Counted from the stretch's first letter, positions 33,950 through 43,825 are shown. The stretch is DNA of 64,000 nt from Ruegeria pomeroyi (GCF_021405525.1 NZ_JAGQAG010000001.1:744001-808000); one strand, 5' to 3'. A program made the numbers and translations. Notes: generated from the sequence alone by a model not told the origin.

Positions 33950-35107
33950 TCAGTTCTGCGGAAATCCGAGCAATTCGCGCAGAATGCTACAGAACAGGTC
34001 CGTTACCACAGGCAGCAAAGCGTCGGGGAAATCATAGTCTGGATTGTGAAGCTGCGGATGGTCCTCGCCCGCACCGATGTACATCAGGGCAGCCTTTGCG
34101 CCATCATCACCAAATCGCCCGAAATCCTCGGACCAGCGCATGGGGATCGGCATTTCGTAACAAACCATCCCACGCATGCTTGCCGCATGTCGCGCAATGC
34201 TCGTGGCCTGTTCGTCATTCACAACCGATCGAAAAACATCGTGCCACGAGATGTCGGCCGTGAGGCGATCGGAGTGCGCCTCAACCTGCGCCAGCGCGTC
34301 GAGAACCAGCGCCTCCATCCGCGCATTTGTCATCGAGCGTAGCGTCACACGCAACTCGCCGTCTCCGGGCGCAATCCCGAAACTCGGTTCGCCAAGCTTG
34401 GCATGGGTCAGGGTTGCAAGGGCGAAAGCATCATCGCCGATCCGCCCCTTGCTCAGAGCAGGCAGTGCGGTCATCAGACCAGCCATCGCCGCGCCGGGAG
34501 AGAGTCCGTCTTCCGGCGCCGCCGCGTGTGAGCTCTTGCCTTCGAGATGAAGCTTCATTCCGCGCGAGGCGCAATTTCCCGGCCCTGACCGCAATCCGAT
34601 CTCACCCAGCGGGCGACCGGGGACATTGTGACAGGCAAAGGCATAGTCCGGTCGTATCTCGGGCCAGCGAGGATCCGCGATCACCGCTTTGGCACCGGCC
34701 CCGGTCTCTTCGGCGGGCTGGAATAACAGGATTACCCGCCCTTTGGCCGGCCGTCTGGCAAGGCGCATTGCCACGCCCAACAGTGAGACCATGTGCCCGT
34801 CATGGCCGCAGAGATGCCCCTTGCCCTCGATCTCGGATTTATAAGGCAAGTCAGAGATCTCCCGGATCGGCAAGCCGTCCAGCTCGCATCGCAGCAGAAC
34901 CGTTGGCCCGTCTTCAGCGCCTCTGAATTCGGCGGCGACCCCATGCCCACCAAGTCCCTGCCAAAGACGATCAGCGCCAAGAGAGATGAGTTCCGAGGTG
35001 ATGCGGGCAGCTGTCGCGCGCTCGTCACCAGAGACTTCGGGGTGGCGGTGAAGATGCTTGCGAATGTTTATCAGCTGGTCAATTTGTTCCGGAGAAAGCA
35101 TGTGCAT
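33950..35107 (-). CDS. M20D-family amidohydrolase (hippurate hydrolase type)
   Basis: 385 aa. The metal and catalytic motifs are HLHRHPEVSGDE at the start, LRCELDGLPI, HLCGHDGHM, QPAEETGAGA and ACHNVPG, the order typical of M20D aminoacylase/hippurate-type enzymes. It hydrolyses N-acyl amino acids or related amides to the free amino acid. It follows another M20 hydrolase gene by 111 bases and precedes the racemase; together they can strip an acyl group and set stereochemistry. Confidence 0.9.
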   Translation of the reverse strand: MHMLSPEQIDQLINIRKHLHRHPEVSGDERATAARITSELISLGADRLWQGLGGHGVAAEFRGAEDGPTVLLRCELDGLPIREISDLPYKSEIEGKGHLCGHDGHMVSLLGVAMRLARRPAKGRVILLFQPAEETGAGAKAVIADPRWPEIRPDYAFACHNVPGRPLGEIGLRSGPGNCASRGMKLHLEGKSSHAAAPEDGLSPGAAMAGLMTALPALSKGRIGDDAFALATLTHAKLGEPSFGIAPGDGELRVTLRSMTNARMEALVLDALAQVEAHSDRLTADISWHDVFRSVVNDEQATSIARHAASMRGMVCYEMPIPMRWSEDFGRFGDDGAKAALMYIGAGEDHPQLHNPDYDFPDALLPVVTDLFCSILRELLGFPQN

Positions 35108-35218
35108 CCTTTCCTCTCGGCAGGTGTCGATCTCGACAGCTGCGCGTGTTCCTTGGCAATGTCTGCGAGACCAAAACTTGAGCCGAAGCAGGAGGTCTTT
35201 GCCGCATTTGCGTGGCGC

Positions 35219-36511
35219 CTAACTCTCTTCTACTCCGCACCAGTCGGCGATGAACATGGCGGTGGCCTTGGTCACGCGGCGCATGCTGTCCAGATCGACA
35301 CGCTCGTTGAATCCGTGAATCGCTTCGGCCCGTGGGCCATAGACCAGCGCGGGCGTATTTGCGTAAAGCCCAAAGAACCGAGCATCGGTGGTGGCGGTGA
35401 TCGCCTCGCGCTCCAGTTTCACCCCGGTAACAGACCGATGCGCGCGTTCGAGTGCGTCGATGGCCGAGGCAGCATTGACCGAGCCGTCCCGAGACAGCGC
35501 ATAACCTTCGGCGTGAAAGCCGTGATAGACAATCTCGGGCAATGCATTACGCAGGAAATCATTGCTGCGCGCGGCGTCCAGAATGACTTGTTCAATCTCG
35601 GCTTTGGCCTCCTTGATCGATTGCTCTGGGAAGATCGCCATACGCACGTCGAACACGCACCAGGCAGGCACCGAGCTGGCCCAGTCGCCGCCCTCGATCT
35701 TGCCGACATTCAGGTTCAGCGCATGATCCATATGGGTGTAGTCTGCTGGGCGCTGTTCAGCGGCATTCCAGCGATGTTCCATTGCGTGCAAGGCTTTGAT
35801 CAGCGGAATGGCAGCCTCGATCGCGTTTGCACCACTGCCTGCATAAGCAACATGGGTCGGCCGTCCTTTGAGTTGAACCTGAAACCAGATCACCCCCAAT
35901 TGAGCGGTCACCAGACGTTCGGCAAAGGGTTCGGGGATCAGCGCCGCATCCGCGCGATACCCGCGAGCCAGACAGGCCAACGCTCCATTCCCGGTACACT
36001 CTTCTTCGACAACGGATTGAAAGAATACATCAGCTGCCGGCGCCAGCCCCAATGAAGCAAGTGCGTCGAGCGCAAACAGGTTCGACGCCAGACCAGCCTT
36101 CATGTCGCCACCGCCGCGGCCATAGAGCCAGCCGTCTGCGACGCGTGGCTCAAAGGGCGGACTGTCCCACATCTCCAGCGGTCCGGCAGGCACGACGTCG
36201 ATATGTCCGTTCAGGATCAGCGACCGGCCCGAACGTTCACGCGAACGGTGCGTTCCCACCACATTCACCGCGTCCTCATACGGGGTCAGCACCGGTGAAA
36301 AACCGGGGAGGTGCTGTATCTCTTCCAGATCGATTTGCCAGCGGTCGAGTTCCAGGCCGCGTATGCCTAATTCGCGGGCCATGAAATTCTGCGCCGATTG
36401 TTCGTTCCCCCGGGTTGACGGATGCGCAGTCAGCTCTGAAAGAAAGTCAACCTGCCGGTCGAAGGCTGCGTCGACGGCGTCAGAGAGGCGGGAGTTCAGA
36501 TCGTCTTGCAT
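35219..36511 (-). CDS. M20-family peptidase/deacylase (ArgE/DapE type)
   Basis: 430 aa. Metal motifs are seen as NGHIDVVPAG, GRGGGDMKAG (second metal aspartate), VVEEECTGNG (catalytic base pair EE) and a late histidine in EAIHGFNERV. The dimerisation insert lies in the middle. ArgE/DapE/carboxypeptidase-type members remove acyl groups from N-acyl amino acids or split dipeptides. Its gene follows the CoA-transferase beta subunit by 8 bases, so it is in the operon. Having two different M20 enzymes in one operon points to an N-acylated or dipeptide-like substrate. Confidence 0.9.
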   Translation of the reverse strand: MQDDLNSRLSDAVDAAFDRQVDFLSELTAHPSTRGNEQSAQNFMARELGIRGLELDRWQIDLEEIQHLPGFSPVLTPYEDAVNVVGTHRSRERSGRSLILNGHIDVVPAGPLEMWDSPPFEPRVADGWLYGRGGGDMKAGLASNLFALDALASLGLAPAADVFFQSVVEEECTGNGALACLARGYRADAALIPEPFAERLVTAQLGVIWFQVQLKGRPTHVAYAGSGANAIEAAIPLIKALHAMEHRWNAAEQRPADYTHMDHALNLNVGKIEGGDWASSVPAWCVFDVRMAIFPEQSIKEAKAEIEQVILDAARSNDFLRNALPEIVYHGFHAEGYALSRDGSVNAASAIDALERAHRSVTGVKLEREAITATTDARFFGLYANTPALVYGPRAEAIHGFNERVDLDSMRRVTKATAMFIADWCGVEES

Positions 36512-36519
36512 GGGGCACC

Positions 36520-37176
36520 TCAGAATGTCGGGGGCGTTGCGTTGGGGAGAACCAACGGAGCGCCGGTGGCATCGGCCACCTCGGCGGCGGTGACCCCGTC
36601 TCGCGTCTCGACCAGGACAAAACCCCGATCAGATATGTCGATGACGGCTAGGTCCGTAAAGACCCGCGCCACACAACCGCGTGCGGTCAGGGGCAAGGTG
36701 CATTGCCTCTTGAGTTTGGGGTTGCCCTTGCGATCTGTATGAGTGGTCAGAACCACCACGCGTCGCGCCTTTTGCGCAAGCTCGATGCCGCCGCCTACAC
36801 CGGGGCTGAACCGGCCGGGGATCTTCCAATTGGCCAGATCGCCATTGCTGGCCACTTCGAAAGCGCCCAGCATGGTCAGGTCCAGTCGCCCCGACCGCAC
36901 CATCGCAAAGCTGGTGGCGCTATCGAAAAAGGCCGATCCCGGCACGGTCGATACATAGGCGCCGCCCGCGTCGATCAGATTGCGATCGGCGCGTTCGGGC
37001 GGCAAGGTCGGGCCGATTCCGGTCAGCCCGTTTTCCGTGTGCAGGCATACCGGCAAGTCTGCGGGCAGGTGGTTGATGACCTTCGTGGGCAGGCCAATGC
37101 CAAGATTGACCACCATACCGGGCGCAATCTCGCGCGCGGCGCGGGCGAGCATGCGGTCATTTGCGTCGGACAACAT
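36520..37176 (-). CDS. CoA-transferase, beta subunit (AtoA/ScoB-like)
   Basis: 218 aa from the ATG at 37176, which overlaps the alpha-subunit end by 20 bases. The catalytic glutamate is in the HTENGLTGIGP motif (E-N-G) at residue about 49, and the GGAYVSTVPGSAFFDSATSFAMV region is typical of beta subunits of 3-oxoacid/acetate CoA-transferases. It moves CoA from a donor such as succinyl-CoA or acetyl-CoA to a carboxylic acid through a glutamyl-CoA intermediate. Confidence 0.92.
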   Translation of the reverse strand: MLSDANDRMLARAAREIAPGMVVNLGIGLPTKVINHLPADLPVCLHTENGLTGIGPTLPPERADRNLIDAGGAYVSTVPGSAFFDSATSFAMVRSGRLDLTMLGAFEVASNGDLANWKIPGRFSPGVGGGIELAQKARRVVVLTTHTDRKGNPKLKRQCTLPLTARGCVARVFTDLAVIDISDRGFVLVETRDGVTAAEVADATGAPLVLPNATPPTF

Positions 37177-37852
37177 CGTATTCCTTCGACAATGTACCCA
37201 GTTCGGTGACGTGATCGACAAACACCCCAGCGGTATGGATGGCATCTGCGGTTAATCCACCCAAGGGCAGCAGCGTCTCGGCCTCTGCGATTACGCAATC
37301 GGCGGCCATTGCCATCAAGGGGTTGAAGTTTCGCGCTGTCGCGACAAAGGCCAGGTTGCCAAACCGATCGGCGGCGGCGGCGTGTATGAGTGCTACATCA
37401 GCCCGGAGCGCGGTTTCGACGATATGCGGCTTGCCGGCGAGTTCGACCACCTGTTTGCCGTTCGCCAGTTCGGTCCCGATGCCGATATCGGTCAGCACCG
37501 CTCCAACCCCGGCGCCGCCGGCGCGGATGCGTTCGGCCAATATGCCCTGAGCGTTGAATTCGACCGTGATCCGGCCTGCGTTCATCATGTCGATCGCGCG
37601 ACTGTTCAGACCCAGATGGGTGGTGATCAAACGCGATATCTGCCCGCTTTGCAGCAAGTGATCGACGCCCATGCCGGGTTCGTTTGCATCGTTCTTGACG
37701 ATGGTCAGCTCCCGCGCCCCATGGGCGACAAGCGCATGGATCAGTGCCATCGGTGTCCCCGGCACGCCGAACCCACCGATCATCACCGTATCGCCATCGC
37801 GTATCCTGGCGATAGCGCCCTCCAGCGAACATTGTTTGTCAGGCAGTTTCAT
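37157..37852 (-). CDS. CoA-transferase, alpha subunit (AtoD/ScoA-like)
   Basis: 231 aa. The start DGDTVMIGGFGVPGTP and the middle FNAQGILAERIRAGGAGVGA and ATARNFNPLMAMAADC segments match AtoD-type alpha subunits (acetate/acetoacetate CoA-transferase) more than the 3-oxoadipate branch. It pairs with the downstream beta subunit. Placed after an aminotransferase, it would activate the keto acid made there. Its start overlaps the aminotransferase stop by four bases. Confidence 0.92.
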   Translation of the reverse strand: MKLPDKQCSLEGAIARIRDGDTVMIGGFGVPGTPMALIHALVAHGARELTIVKNDANEPGMGVDHLLQSGQISRLITTHLGLNSRAIDMMNAGRITVEFNAQGILAERIRAGGAGVGAVLTDIGIGTELANGKQVVELAGKPHIVETALRADVALIHAAAADRFGNLAFVATARNFNPLMAMAADCVIAEAETLLPLGGLTADAIHTAGVFVDHVTELGTLSKEYDVVRRK

Positions 37853-39201
37853 GCTGCCACCACGACCGGCAGCCCCGCCTCCGCGGCAAAAGCGTCCAGC
37901 GCGTCGCGCAGGATCGACATCATCTCGCCGATCTGTGCCTCGCTGATGATCAGGGGGGGGGCGATCAGGAAGTGATCACCCGAGGTGCCCCCGCGCGTGC
38001 GCCGCGAATAGATGATCAGGCCGCGCTCATAGGCAAGCTCGACCAACCGGGCATGCGCGTCCAGCTCCTTTGGCAGGGGCTCCATGGTCTCTCGGTTGGC
38101 AACGAATTCGAACGCGGTCAACAAGCCCTTGCCGCGCACGTCTCCGATGAACGGATAATTATCCATCAACGCTCGCAATTCCCGCATCAGGACATCTCCC
38201 ATTGCAGCGGCATGCGCGATCAGACCCTGCTCCTCCAGTTCTTCAAGAACTGCCAGACCGGCTGAACAGGCCAGCGGATTGCCCGCATATGTGAAGCCGT
38301 GCAGAAAGCCGCCGGCATCTAAAACCGGTTCGACCAGAGCGGCCCGCGCAACGATCGCGCCCAACGGTGCATAGCCCGCTCCGAACCCTTTGGACATCGC
38401 AACGATATCCGGCGTGATATCCCAATGCTCGGCAGCCAGGAACTTTCCCGTTCGACCGGCACCGGTCATGACCTCGTCATAGATCAGCAGAACACCGAAC
38501 TCGTCACAGATCTCTCGGACCCTGGCATAGTAGCTGTCCGGGGCTACAAGGGCGCCGGTCGAGGCGCCTCCTATGGGCTCCATCAGAAAGGCAAGGACGG
38601 TGTCGGGGCCTTCTTCGAGGATCTTGTCGCGCAGCATTTCGGCATATTTCAGCCCGCGCGCCTCATCGGTCAGGTTGTCACGGTCAAGATAGGTTGTGGG
38701 CGCCGCGATTTTTGGCATAGCCGCCAACATCGGCACAAAGGGTTTGCGCAGCGGATCGTATCCCGTCAGCTCAAGCGCCCCGAAAGTCGAGCCATGATAT
38801 GAGGGAAACCGCGAAATTACCTTGTAGCGCGTGCCCTGGCCCTGCGTCAGGGCATATTGCCGTGCCAGTTTCACCGCGCTTTCGACGGCCTCGGAACCGC
38901 CAGAGACAAAAAACACGCGATCCAGTCCCTCAGGGGTCATGGCAACGGTCTTTGCAGCCAGATCCTCGGACGGATGCGTGCGGAAATGCAGCCTATAGCC
39001 AAATGTCGCCTTGTCCATCTGGGTCTTTATCTTGTCCAAGACACGTGGGTTGGAATGACCGATATTCGACACCATCGCCCCCGACGATCCGTCGATATAG
39101 CGTTTGCCGGCCTCGTCGATCAAATAGATTCCCTCTCCCCGGTCCAAGAATGGGCGCGGGTTTCGGCTTTGATAGAACAGGTATGAGCGAGCGTCGGTCA
39201 C
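37849..39201 (-). CDS. Class III (omega) aminotransferase
   Basis: 450 aa, standard length. Diagnostic features are [16 protein letters not shown] at the start, the [17 protein letters not shown] cofactor-phosphate region, [16 protein letters not shown] with the PLP aspartate, and the PLP lysine in [15 protein letters not shown]. Class III enzymes move amino groups from omega- or beta-amino acids to pyruvate or 2-oxoglutarate. Linked to an AtoDA-like transferase it may produce a 3-keto acid from a beta-amino acid. Four-base overlaps on both sides show translational coupling within the operon. Confidence 0.92.
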   Translation of the reverse strand: MTDARSYLFYQSRNPRPFLDRGEGIYLIDEAGKRYIDGSSGAMVSNIGHSNPRVLDKIKTQMDKATFGYRLHFRTHPSEDLAAKTVAMTPEGLDRVFFVSGGSEAVESAVKLARQYALTQGQGTRYKVISRFPSYHGSTFGALELTGYDPLRKPFVPMLAAMPKIAAPTTYLDRDNLTDEARGLKYAEMLRDKILEEGPDTVLAFLMEPIGGASTGALVAPDSYYARVREICDEFGVLLIYDEVMTGAGRTGKFLAAEHWDITPDIVAMSKGFGAGYAPLGAIVARAALVEPVLDAGGFLHGFTYAGNPLACSAGLAVLEELEEQGLIAHAAAMGDVLMRELRALMDNYPFIGDVRGKGLLTAFEFVANRETMEPLPKELDAHARLVELAYERGLIIYSRRTRGGTSGDHFLIAPPLIISEAQIGEMMSILRDALDAFAAEAGLPVVVAA

Positions 39202-39968
39202 TTTGCACCTTCGATATGTTTGCGGAGAAATTCCCGCGTGCGTTCCTTGCTCGGGTTCTTGAAGAGGATCTCTGGCGGGCCTTCTTCGACCACAATGCCT
39301 TTGTCCATGAACAGCACCCGATCGCAGACCGACGCGGCAAAATCCATCTCGTGTGTCACGATGATCATGGTCATGTGCTCTTCGGCGAGCTTCTTCATCA
39401 CCAGGTTCACCTCTTCGACCAATTCCGGGTCGAGCGCCGAGGTGGCCTCGTCGAACAGCATCATCTTGGGTTTCATCGCCAGGGCGCGGGCGATGGCCAC
39501 ACGCTGCTTTTGCCCGCCGGACAGTTGCGAGGGGTAATAGTCAATCCGCTCCAGCATGCCGACCTTGTCGAGCTGCTCCTCGGCCAGTTTGTCGGCATCG
39601 CTCTGCGACAACCCCTTTAGAAGCTTCGGCGCCATCGTGACATTCTCGCGCGCAGTCATATGCGGAAACAGGTTGAAGTGTTGGAACACCATCCCAACCT
39701 GTTGCCGCATGGCATTGATGTGTTTTTCATATTGCCGGTGAGGCAGCGCCTTGTTCACTTGCACACCGTCCAGCCAGATCTCTCCGCCTGTCAGCGGGTC
39801 CAGATCGTTGATCGCCCGCAACAGGGTGGATTTGCCGGACCCGGACGAGCCGATGATACCGACGATCTGCCCGCGTTCGACATTCAGGCTGATATCCTTG
39901 AGAACCTCGACCGCACCAAAGGATTTCTGGGCGTGACGGATTTCGACAAAATGAAGCGGTTCGCTCAT
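39198..39968 (-). CDS. Polar amino-acid ABC transporter ATPase (GlnQ type)
   Basis: 256 aa from the ATG at 39968. It has Walker [10 protein letters not shown], signature [15 protein letters not shown], Walker [13 protein letters not shown] and H-loop VTHEMDFA, the last typical of the GlnQ/HisP subgroup for polar amino acids. It energises the two permeases encoded just upstream. The gene's stop overlaps the aminotransferase start by four bases, tying transport and catabolism together. Confidence 0.95.
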   Translation of the reverse strand: MSEPLHFVEIRHAQKSFGAVEVLKDISLNVERGQIVGIIGSSGSGKSTLLRAINDLDPLTGGEIWLDGVQVNKALPHRQYEKHINAMRQQVGMVFQHFNLFPHMTARENVTMAPKLLKGLSQSDADKLAEEQLDKVGMLERIDYYPSQLSGGQKQRVAIARALAMKPKMMLFDEATSALDPELVEEVNLVMKKLAEEHMTMIIVTHEMDFAASVCDRVLFMDKGIVVEEGPPEILFKNPSKERTREFLRKHIEGAK

Positions 39969-39984
39969 GTGGGACCTCTTCAAA

Positions 39985-40641
39985 TCAGCGGGAGACGGAG
40001 ATGCGGCGTTCGATACGGCGCTGTACCCATTCCATGCCTAGGTTGATGATGTAGTAGAGGGCCGCCGCGAGGATGTAGAATTCGAACGGACGATAGGTCT
40101 TGCCGATTACCCTCTGGGCAGACAGGGTCAGCTCGCTCACCCCGATCACCGAGACCAGTGCACTGTCCTTCAGCAGGGCGATCATGTTGTTTCCGATAGG
40201 CGGGATCACATCACGGATCGCCTGGGGGATGACCACCTTGCGCAGCGCCTGACTACGGCTCAGGCCAAGAGTGCGGGCAGCTTCCATCTGGCCCTTGTCC
40301 ACTGCCAGAATGGCGGTCTGGATCAATTCCGAGTTGTAGACGGCGAAATGCAGCCCCAGTCCTATGATCCCGGCGACGAAAGCAGGCAGGTCGATGCCGA
40401 TCTGCACCAATCCGAAATAGATCAGGAATAGCTGCAACAGCAGCGGTGTACCCATAAACACCCCTTCGACCAGGCGAAAGGGCTGGCGGATGATCCACGG
40501 CGCATAAAGCGCGATCACGGCAAAGAGAATGCCGCCGATGAAACTCAGCAATGCCGCCGACACCGTGATCCCGATGGTCCAGGCCACGCCGAGCAGGATG
40601 ATGTCCATGTATTTGGGAATAATTGTAAAATCGAGACCCAT
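39985..40641 (-). CDS. Polar amino-acid ABC transporter permease (2)
   Basis: 218 aa with about five membrane helices of the His/Glu/Gln/Arg/opine permease family (HisMQ type). The EAA loop that contacts the ATPase is seen as [23 protein letters not shown] near residues 128-150. It forms a heterodimer with the product of the next gene upstream. Spacing is 16 bases to the ATPase gene. Confidence 0.93.
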   Translation of the reverse strand: MGLDFTIIPKYMDIILLGVAWTIGITVSAALLSFIGGILFAVIALYAPWIIRQPFRLVEGVFMGTPLLLQLFLIYFGLVQIGIDLPAFVAGIIGLGLHFAVYNSELIQTAILAVDKGQMEAARTLGLSRSQALRKVVIPQAIRDVIPPIGNNMIALLKDSALVSVIGVSELTLSAQRVIGKTYRPFEFYILAAALYYIINLGMEWVQRRIERRISVSR

Positions 40642-40658
40642 CTATCTGCCCTTCCTGA

Positions 40659-41306
40659 TCAGGTGATCTGTACCTTGCGGTCCAGCCAGGCCACGCCCCG
40701 ACCTACCGCGTAGATGATGATCATGTAGAGAACCCCTGCGAGCAGGAACATTTCGAATGGCTTGTAGGTCGAGCCAATATAGCGCTGCGCCGTGTAGGTC
40801 AGCTCAACCACCGAGATAGCAGCCACCAGGGCTGTGGCCTTGACCAGCATGTTCAGGTTCACGCCAAGTGGGCGAACCATCAGACGCGCGGCTTGTGGTA
40901 GGATCACCTTGTAAGTGGCTTGCCAGCGGCTCAGTCCAAGAGTGCGGGCGGCCTCGCGCTGACCCTTGTCGATGGAAATGATCGATCCGCGGATCGTCTC
41001 GGTCATATAGGCTCCGGCATTGATGCCGAGCCCGATCACGCCAGCTTCGAAGGCATCCAGCTGGATCCCGATCTGTGGGCCACCAAAGTACAAGATGAAC
41101 AGTTGGAGCAGCGCAGGTGTGCCCCGGAACAAGCTGACATAGGCCGCGCCGGCAAAACGCAGCAGGGCAAAGCGTGACAAGCGTGCAGCGGCCCCCAGCG
41201 CTCCACAAAACAGGCCCAGGATTGCGGTAAGGACCGAGAGGACGATGGTGGTCAATGCCGCCTCAAGGAAAAACGGGTAAACCTTCAACATCAGGTCGAA
41301 ATCCAT
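40659..41306 (-). CDS. Polar amino-acid ABC transporter permease (1)
   Basis: 215 aa, paralogous to the permease at 39985 and with the same layout: [23 protein letters not shown] is the EAA loop, near residues 121-143. The central FRGTPALLQLFILYFGGPQIG segment is the family's conserved first periplasmic turn and second core helix. It imports, with its partner, the ligand delivered by the binding protein. The gene begins 173 bases after the binding-protein gene, beyond a stable hairpin. Confidence 0.93.
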   Translation of the reverse strand: MDFDLMLKVYPFFLEAALTTIVLSVLTAILGLFCGALGAAARLSRFALLRFAGAAYVSLFRGTPALLQLFILYFGGPQIGIQLDAFEAGVIGLGINAGAYMTETIRGSIISIDKGQREAARTLGLSRWQATYKVILPQAARLMVRPLGVNLNMLVKATALVAAISVVELTYTAQRYIGSTYKPFEMFLLAGVLYMIIIYAVGRGVAWLDRKVQIT

Positions 41307-41441
41307 GACTCACCCTTTGTCTAATCGCTGTCGGCGATGCGTGGTTGGCCCCGCCAAGAGTAGGACAGATCCGAAACAGGGGCGCGAGCCGCGCGCAGAC
41401 CTGCGAAGAAAGGTCGACCAACCAGTGGATTGGCCCAGCGG

Positions 41442-41473
41442 TTCTCCTGCCGTTGAACGGGGCGGCAGGAGGA
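41442..41473 (-). terminator. Hairpin after the binding-protein gene (partial terminator/stabiliser)
   Basis: Arms CTCCTGCCG (41444-41452) and CGGCAGGAG (41463-41471), extendable by two pairs, lie 7-38 bases after the binding-protein stop on the minus strand, before the permease gene. No long T-run follows on that strand. Such hairpins commonly give higher levels of binding protein than of permease. Confidence 0.6.
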
Positions 41474-41479
41474 AGTCGC

Positions 41480-42256
41480 TTAGCGGATATCGGCTCCGAT
41501 CCATTCCTCGGCTAGCGCAAGGTAGGTGCCGTCTTCCATGATCGAATCCAGCGCCTTTTGCATTTCTGCTGCCAGTTTGGGGTTGCCTTGACGAATGGCA
41601 ATGCCGGCGCCAAATGGCTCGGTGGTCGGGTCAGCGAACATTTCGAATTCCTGCCCCTTTTCGGTCATCGCCAGAATGGCCGCGATCGAGTCGTTGACGA
41701 TTGCATCGACGCGTCCGTTTTCCAGCTCGAGAAGCAGTTCCGGCAGACCTTTGTAGGTGTTGATGTCATAGCCTTTCTCGCGGGCCCAGTCCTCGTGGGT
41801 TTCGCCCAATGTCAGACCAACTTTCTTGCCCTCCAAATCCGCGAGGCTGGCGATGCCCGAGCCCGGCTTCGTGAAGATCGCGCGCTTGTCCGAATAGTAG
41901 GGGCCGACGAAATCAACAACTTCGTCACGTTCGGCCGTGATCGTCATCGAGCCGACGATTGCGTCGTATTTATTGGCAAGGAGCCCTCCGATGATGCCAT
42001 CCCAGGCAGTGGTGACGATTTCCGCCTCCATACCCATACGCTTTGCGATTTCGGTGCCGATTGCGGGGTCGAATCCGACAACCTTGTTTTCGTCGTTGAC
42101 GAAGTTGAACGGAGGATAGGCGCCGGACATCGCTATCCGGATTACCCCTTTTTCCTTCAACGCGTCGAGCTCATCCGCAGCGACGGCGGATATACCGAAG
42201 AGTGCCAAGCCAGCGGCGGCCAGAGTGGATTTCAGGATAGTGCGGCGAACAGTCAT
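41480..42256 (-). CDS. Periplasmic amino-acid-binding protein (SBP family 3)
   Basis: 258 aa from the ATG at 42256, which has GGGAGAAAG just upstream. A twin-arginine-like start (MTVRRTILKSTLAAAGLALF) leads into a signal peptide ending AVAADE. The mature domain opens with GVIRIAMSGAYPPFNF and has WDGIIGGLLANKYDAIVGSM (residues about 85-104) and EVVDFVGPYY, all hallmarks of family 3 binding proteins for polar amino acids and opines. It is the first gene of the operon and is divergent from the LysR gene. The ligand is unknown. Confidence 0.93.
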   Translation of the reverse strand: MTVRRTILKSTLAAAGLALFGISAVAADELDALKEKGVIRIAMSGAYPPFNFVNDENKVVGFDPAIGTEIAKRMGMEAEIVTTAWDGIIGGLLANKYDAIVGSMTITAERDEVVDFVGPYYSDKRAIFTKPGSGIASLADLEGKKVGLTLGETHEDWAREKGYDINTYKGLPELLLELENGRVDAIVNDSIAAILAMTEKGQEFEMFADPTTEPFGAGIAIRQGNPKLAAEMQKALDSIMEDGTYLALAEEWIGADIR

Positions 42257-42393
42257 TTCTTTCTCCCTGTTGTCGGTCACGCCGGGTTCGTTGCCCGAGC
42301 GAAAGCGGCGGGTTGGCGGGTTCAAGCAAAGAGTTGCATGACGATCACCATCGTGCAAATAAATATATACTAGCTTCAATATAGACGAAATCT

Positions 42394-43368
42394 ATGAGTA
42401 TCGCCCGACAGCAACGCTTTCCTTGGAACCTCGACTGGAACCTGCTGCGCACCTTCATGGTCGTGGTTGAGCAGCGCGGGATATCCAAGGCAGCTGACTT
42501 TCTGGGGTTGAAGCAACCAACGGTTTCCGCCGCGCTTAAGCGGTTGGAGCACTCAACCGGCAAGCAGCTTATCATCCGCAAGCCGCACGAATTCACTATC
42601 ACTAGGTCAGGTCAGGCGCTCTATGCTGAGTGTGCCAAAATCTTCGGTTCTATCTCTCAGCTCCCTTCGCTTCTCGATGCCGACAAGGCCGAGTTGCGCG
42701 GGCATCTGTCCATTGCCATCACCAGTTCAGTGATTTCTGACCATTTCGATGATTTCCTGAACAAGTTTTCTCAGGCGCACCCGCATGTCACCTACTCCTT
42801 TTCGGTGAATGAAAGTGGGGATGTGGAGATGATGATCGCAAAGAACCGGGCCAGTTTCGGGATCTGCCTTTTGTCGAAGATTCCACAGAACCTGAACACC
42901 CTCGTCCTGTACCGAGAGTTTTTCGGCTTGTATTGCGGCGCGCGCCACCCCCTGTTCAATGCCGAGTCTATCGACCCAAGGCAGATGGAGGGCGAGCCGT
43001 TTGTTGCGTTTCAGACCGAGGCAGAAGGTGGCCCGCTAGAGGCTGTTTCCCATCTTCGGGCCCGGGCAGGATTGGCCAATAGCTGGCGTGGCGTTTCCTC
43101 CAGCCTGAACGAGATTCGCCGGATGATCATGGCGAACATCGGAATAGGCGCCCTGCCGTTGCATGTGGCCCAGCAGGATGTGGATTGTGGGCACATCCGG
43201 CAACTGCCGCCGTATGATGAATTGCCGATGGTGAAAATCTATCTGATCACCAATCCAGTGCGTCGTCAGACGGATGCCGAAGCAGCCTTTCTAGCCGCCT
43301 GCGAAGCCGAGTTTGCCAGGATCGACATCGCAGAGCGCACCTATCCTCGCGACTTCAACGTGCAGTGA
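42394..43368 (+). CDS. LysR-family transcriptional regulator
   Basis: 324 aa. The N-terminal helix-turn-helix (residues about 15-75) reads NLLRTFMVVVEQRGISKAADFLG then PTVSAALKRLE, typical of LysR. The rest is the two-lobed ligand-binding domain (GHLSIAITSSVIS onward). It is divergent from the binding-protein gene with 137 bases between, the classic arrangement for a LysR protein that activates the neighbouring operon when a pathway ligand is bound. The likely target is the transporter/aminotransferase/CoA-transferase operon. Confidence 0.9.
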   Translation: MSIARQQRFPWNLDWNLLRTFMVVVEQRGISKAADFLGLKQPTVSAALKRLEHSTGKQLIIRKPHEFTITRSGQALYAECAKIFGSISQLPSLLDADKAELRGHLSIAITSSVISDHFDDFLNKFSQAHPHVTYSFSVNESGDVEMMIAKNRASFGICLLSKIPQNLNTLVLYREFFGLYCGARHPLFNAESIDPRQMEGEPFVAFQTEAEGGPLEAVSHLRARAGLANSWRGVSSSLNEIRRMIMANIGIGALPLHVAQQDVDCGHIRQLPPYDELPMVKIYLITNPVRRQTDAEAAFLAACEAEFARIDIAERTYPRDFNVQ

Positions 43369-43425
43369 ACCGTTCTGGCTTGCGTTTCTTGGCTCGGCTG
43401 AAGAACACTTCGGGCGAAGGCAAAA

Positions 43426-43470
43426 CGTTTTCTCGCAAAGAAAACGGCCCGAAACCCTTGCGGGATTTCG
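43426..43470. repeat. Tandem pair of hairpins after the LysR gene
   Basis: First hairpin: CGTTTTCT (43426-43433) with AGAAAACG (43439-43446). Second: CGAAACCC (43450-43457) with GGG-A-TTTCG (43462-43470), one bulged base. It lies 58 bases after the LysR stop and is one of four such pairs seen in the window. Confidence 0.6.
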
Positions 43471-43555
43471 TCCCAGGGAAACGCCTGCACCTTGATCGTC
43501 GCGAACGGTCTTGCGTGGCTTGGCAGGGACGGGGGCACGCAGTAATCTGTTCCGT

Positions 43556-43819
43556 ATGCGTGTCGCCGTTTTCGCCATTTGCCTTGCTTATGCTCTGTTC
43601 TTCGGCTGGAACTGGGTCGAGACCGTCAAAGCCGGGGGTGACGCGGCGGGGCGGGGGATGGCGTTGGGCTTTCTGACCATCGGCATGGGAACGACGGCAA
43701 TCTTTGTCATTCCGGCGCTGATCCTGGCCATCACCGGGCGGGGGATGAAGTGGGCGTTGGGTCTGTCGCTGGTGCCCGCACTTCTGTTGCTCCTCTTCAC
43801 CATTACCTACGTGGTCTGA
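43556..43819 (+). CDS. Small three-helix membrane protein
   Basis: 87 aa from the ATG at 43556. Three hydrophobic helices are predicted at about residues 2-18, 35-58 and 66-86, with a short charged loop (ETVKAGGDAAGRG). It has no recognised motif. It sits between the LysR gene and the convergent methyltransferase gene, 6 bases from the latter's end. Comparable small membrane proteins are common in Rhodobacterales, but I cannot assign a role. Confidence 0.6.
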   Translation: MRVAVFAICLAYALFFGWNWVETVKAGGDAAGRGMALGFLTIGMGTTAIFVIPALILAITGRGMKWALGLSLVPALLLLLFTITYVV

Positions 43820-43825
43820 TCCGCC

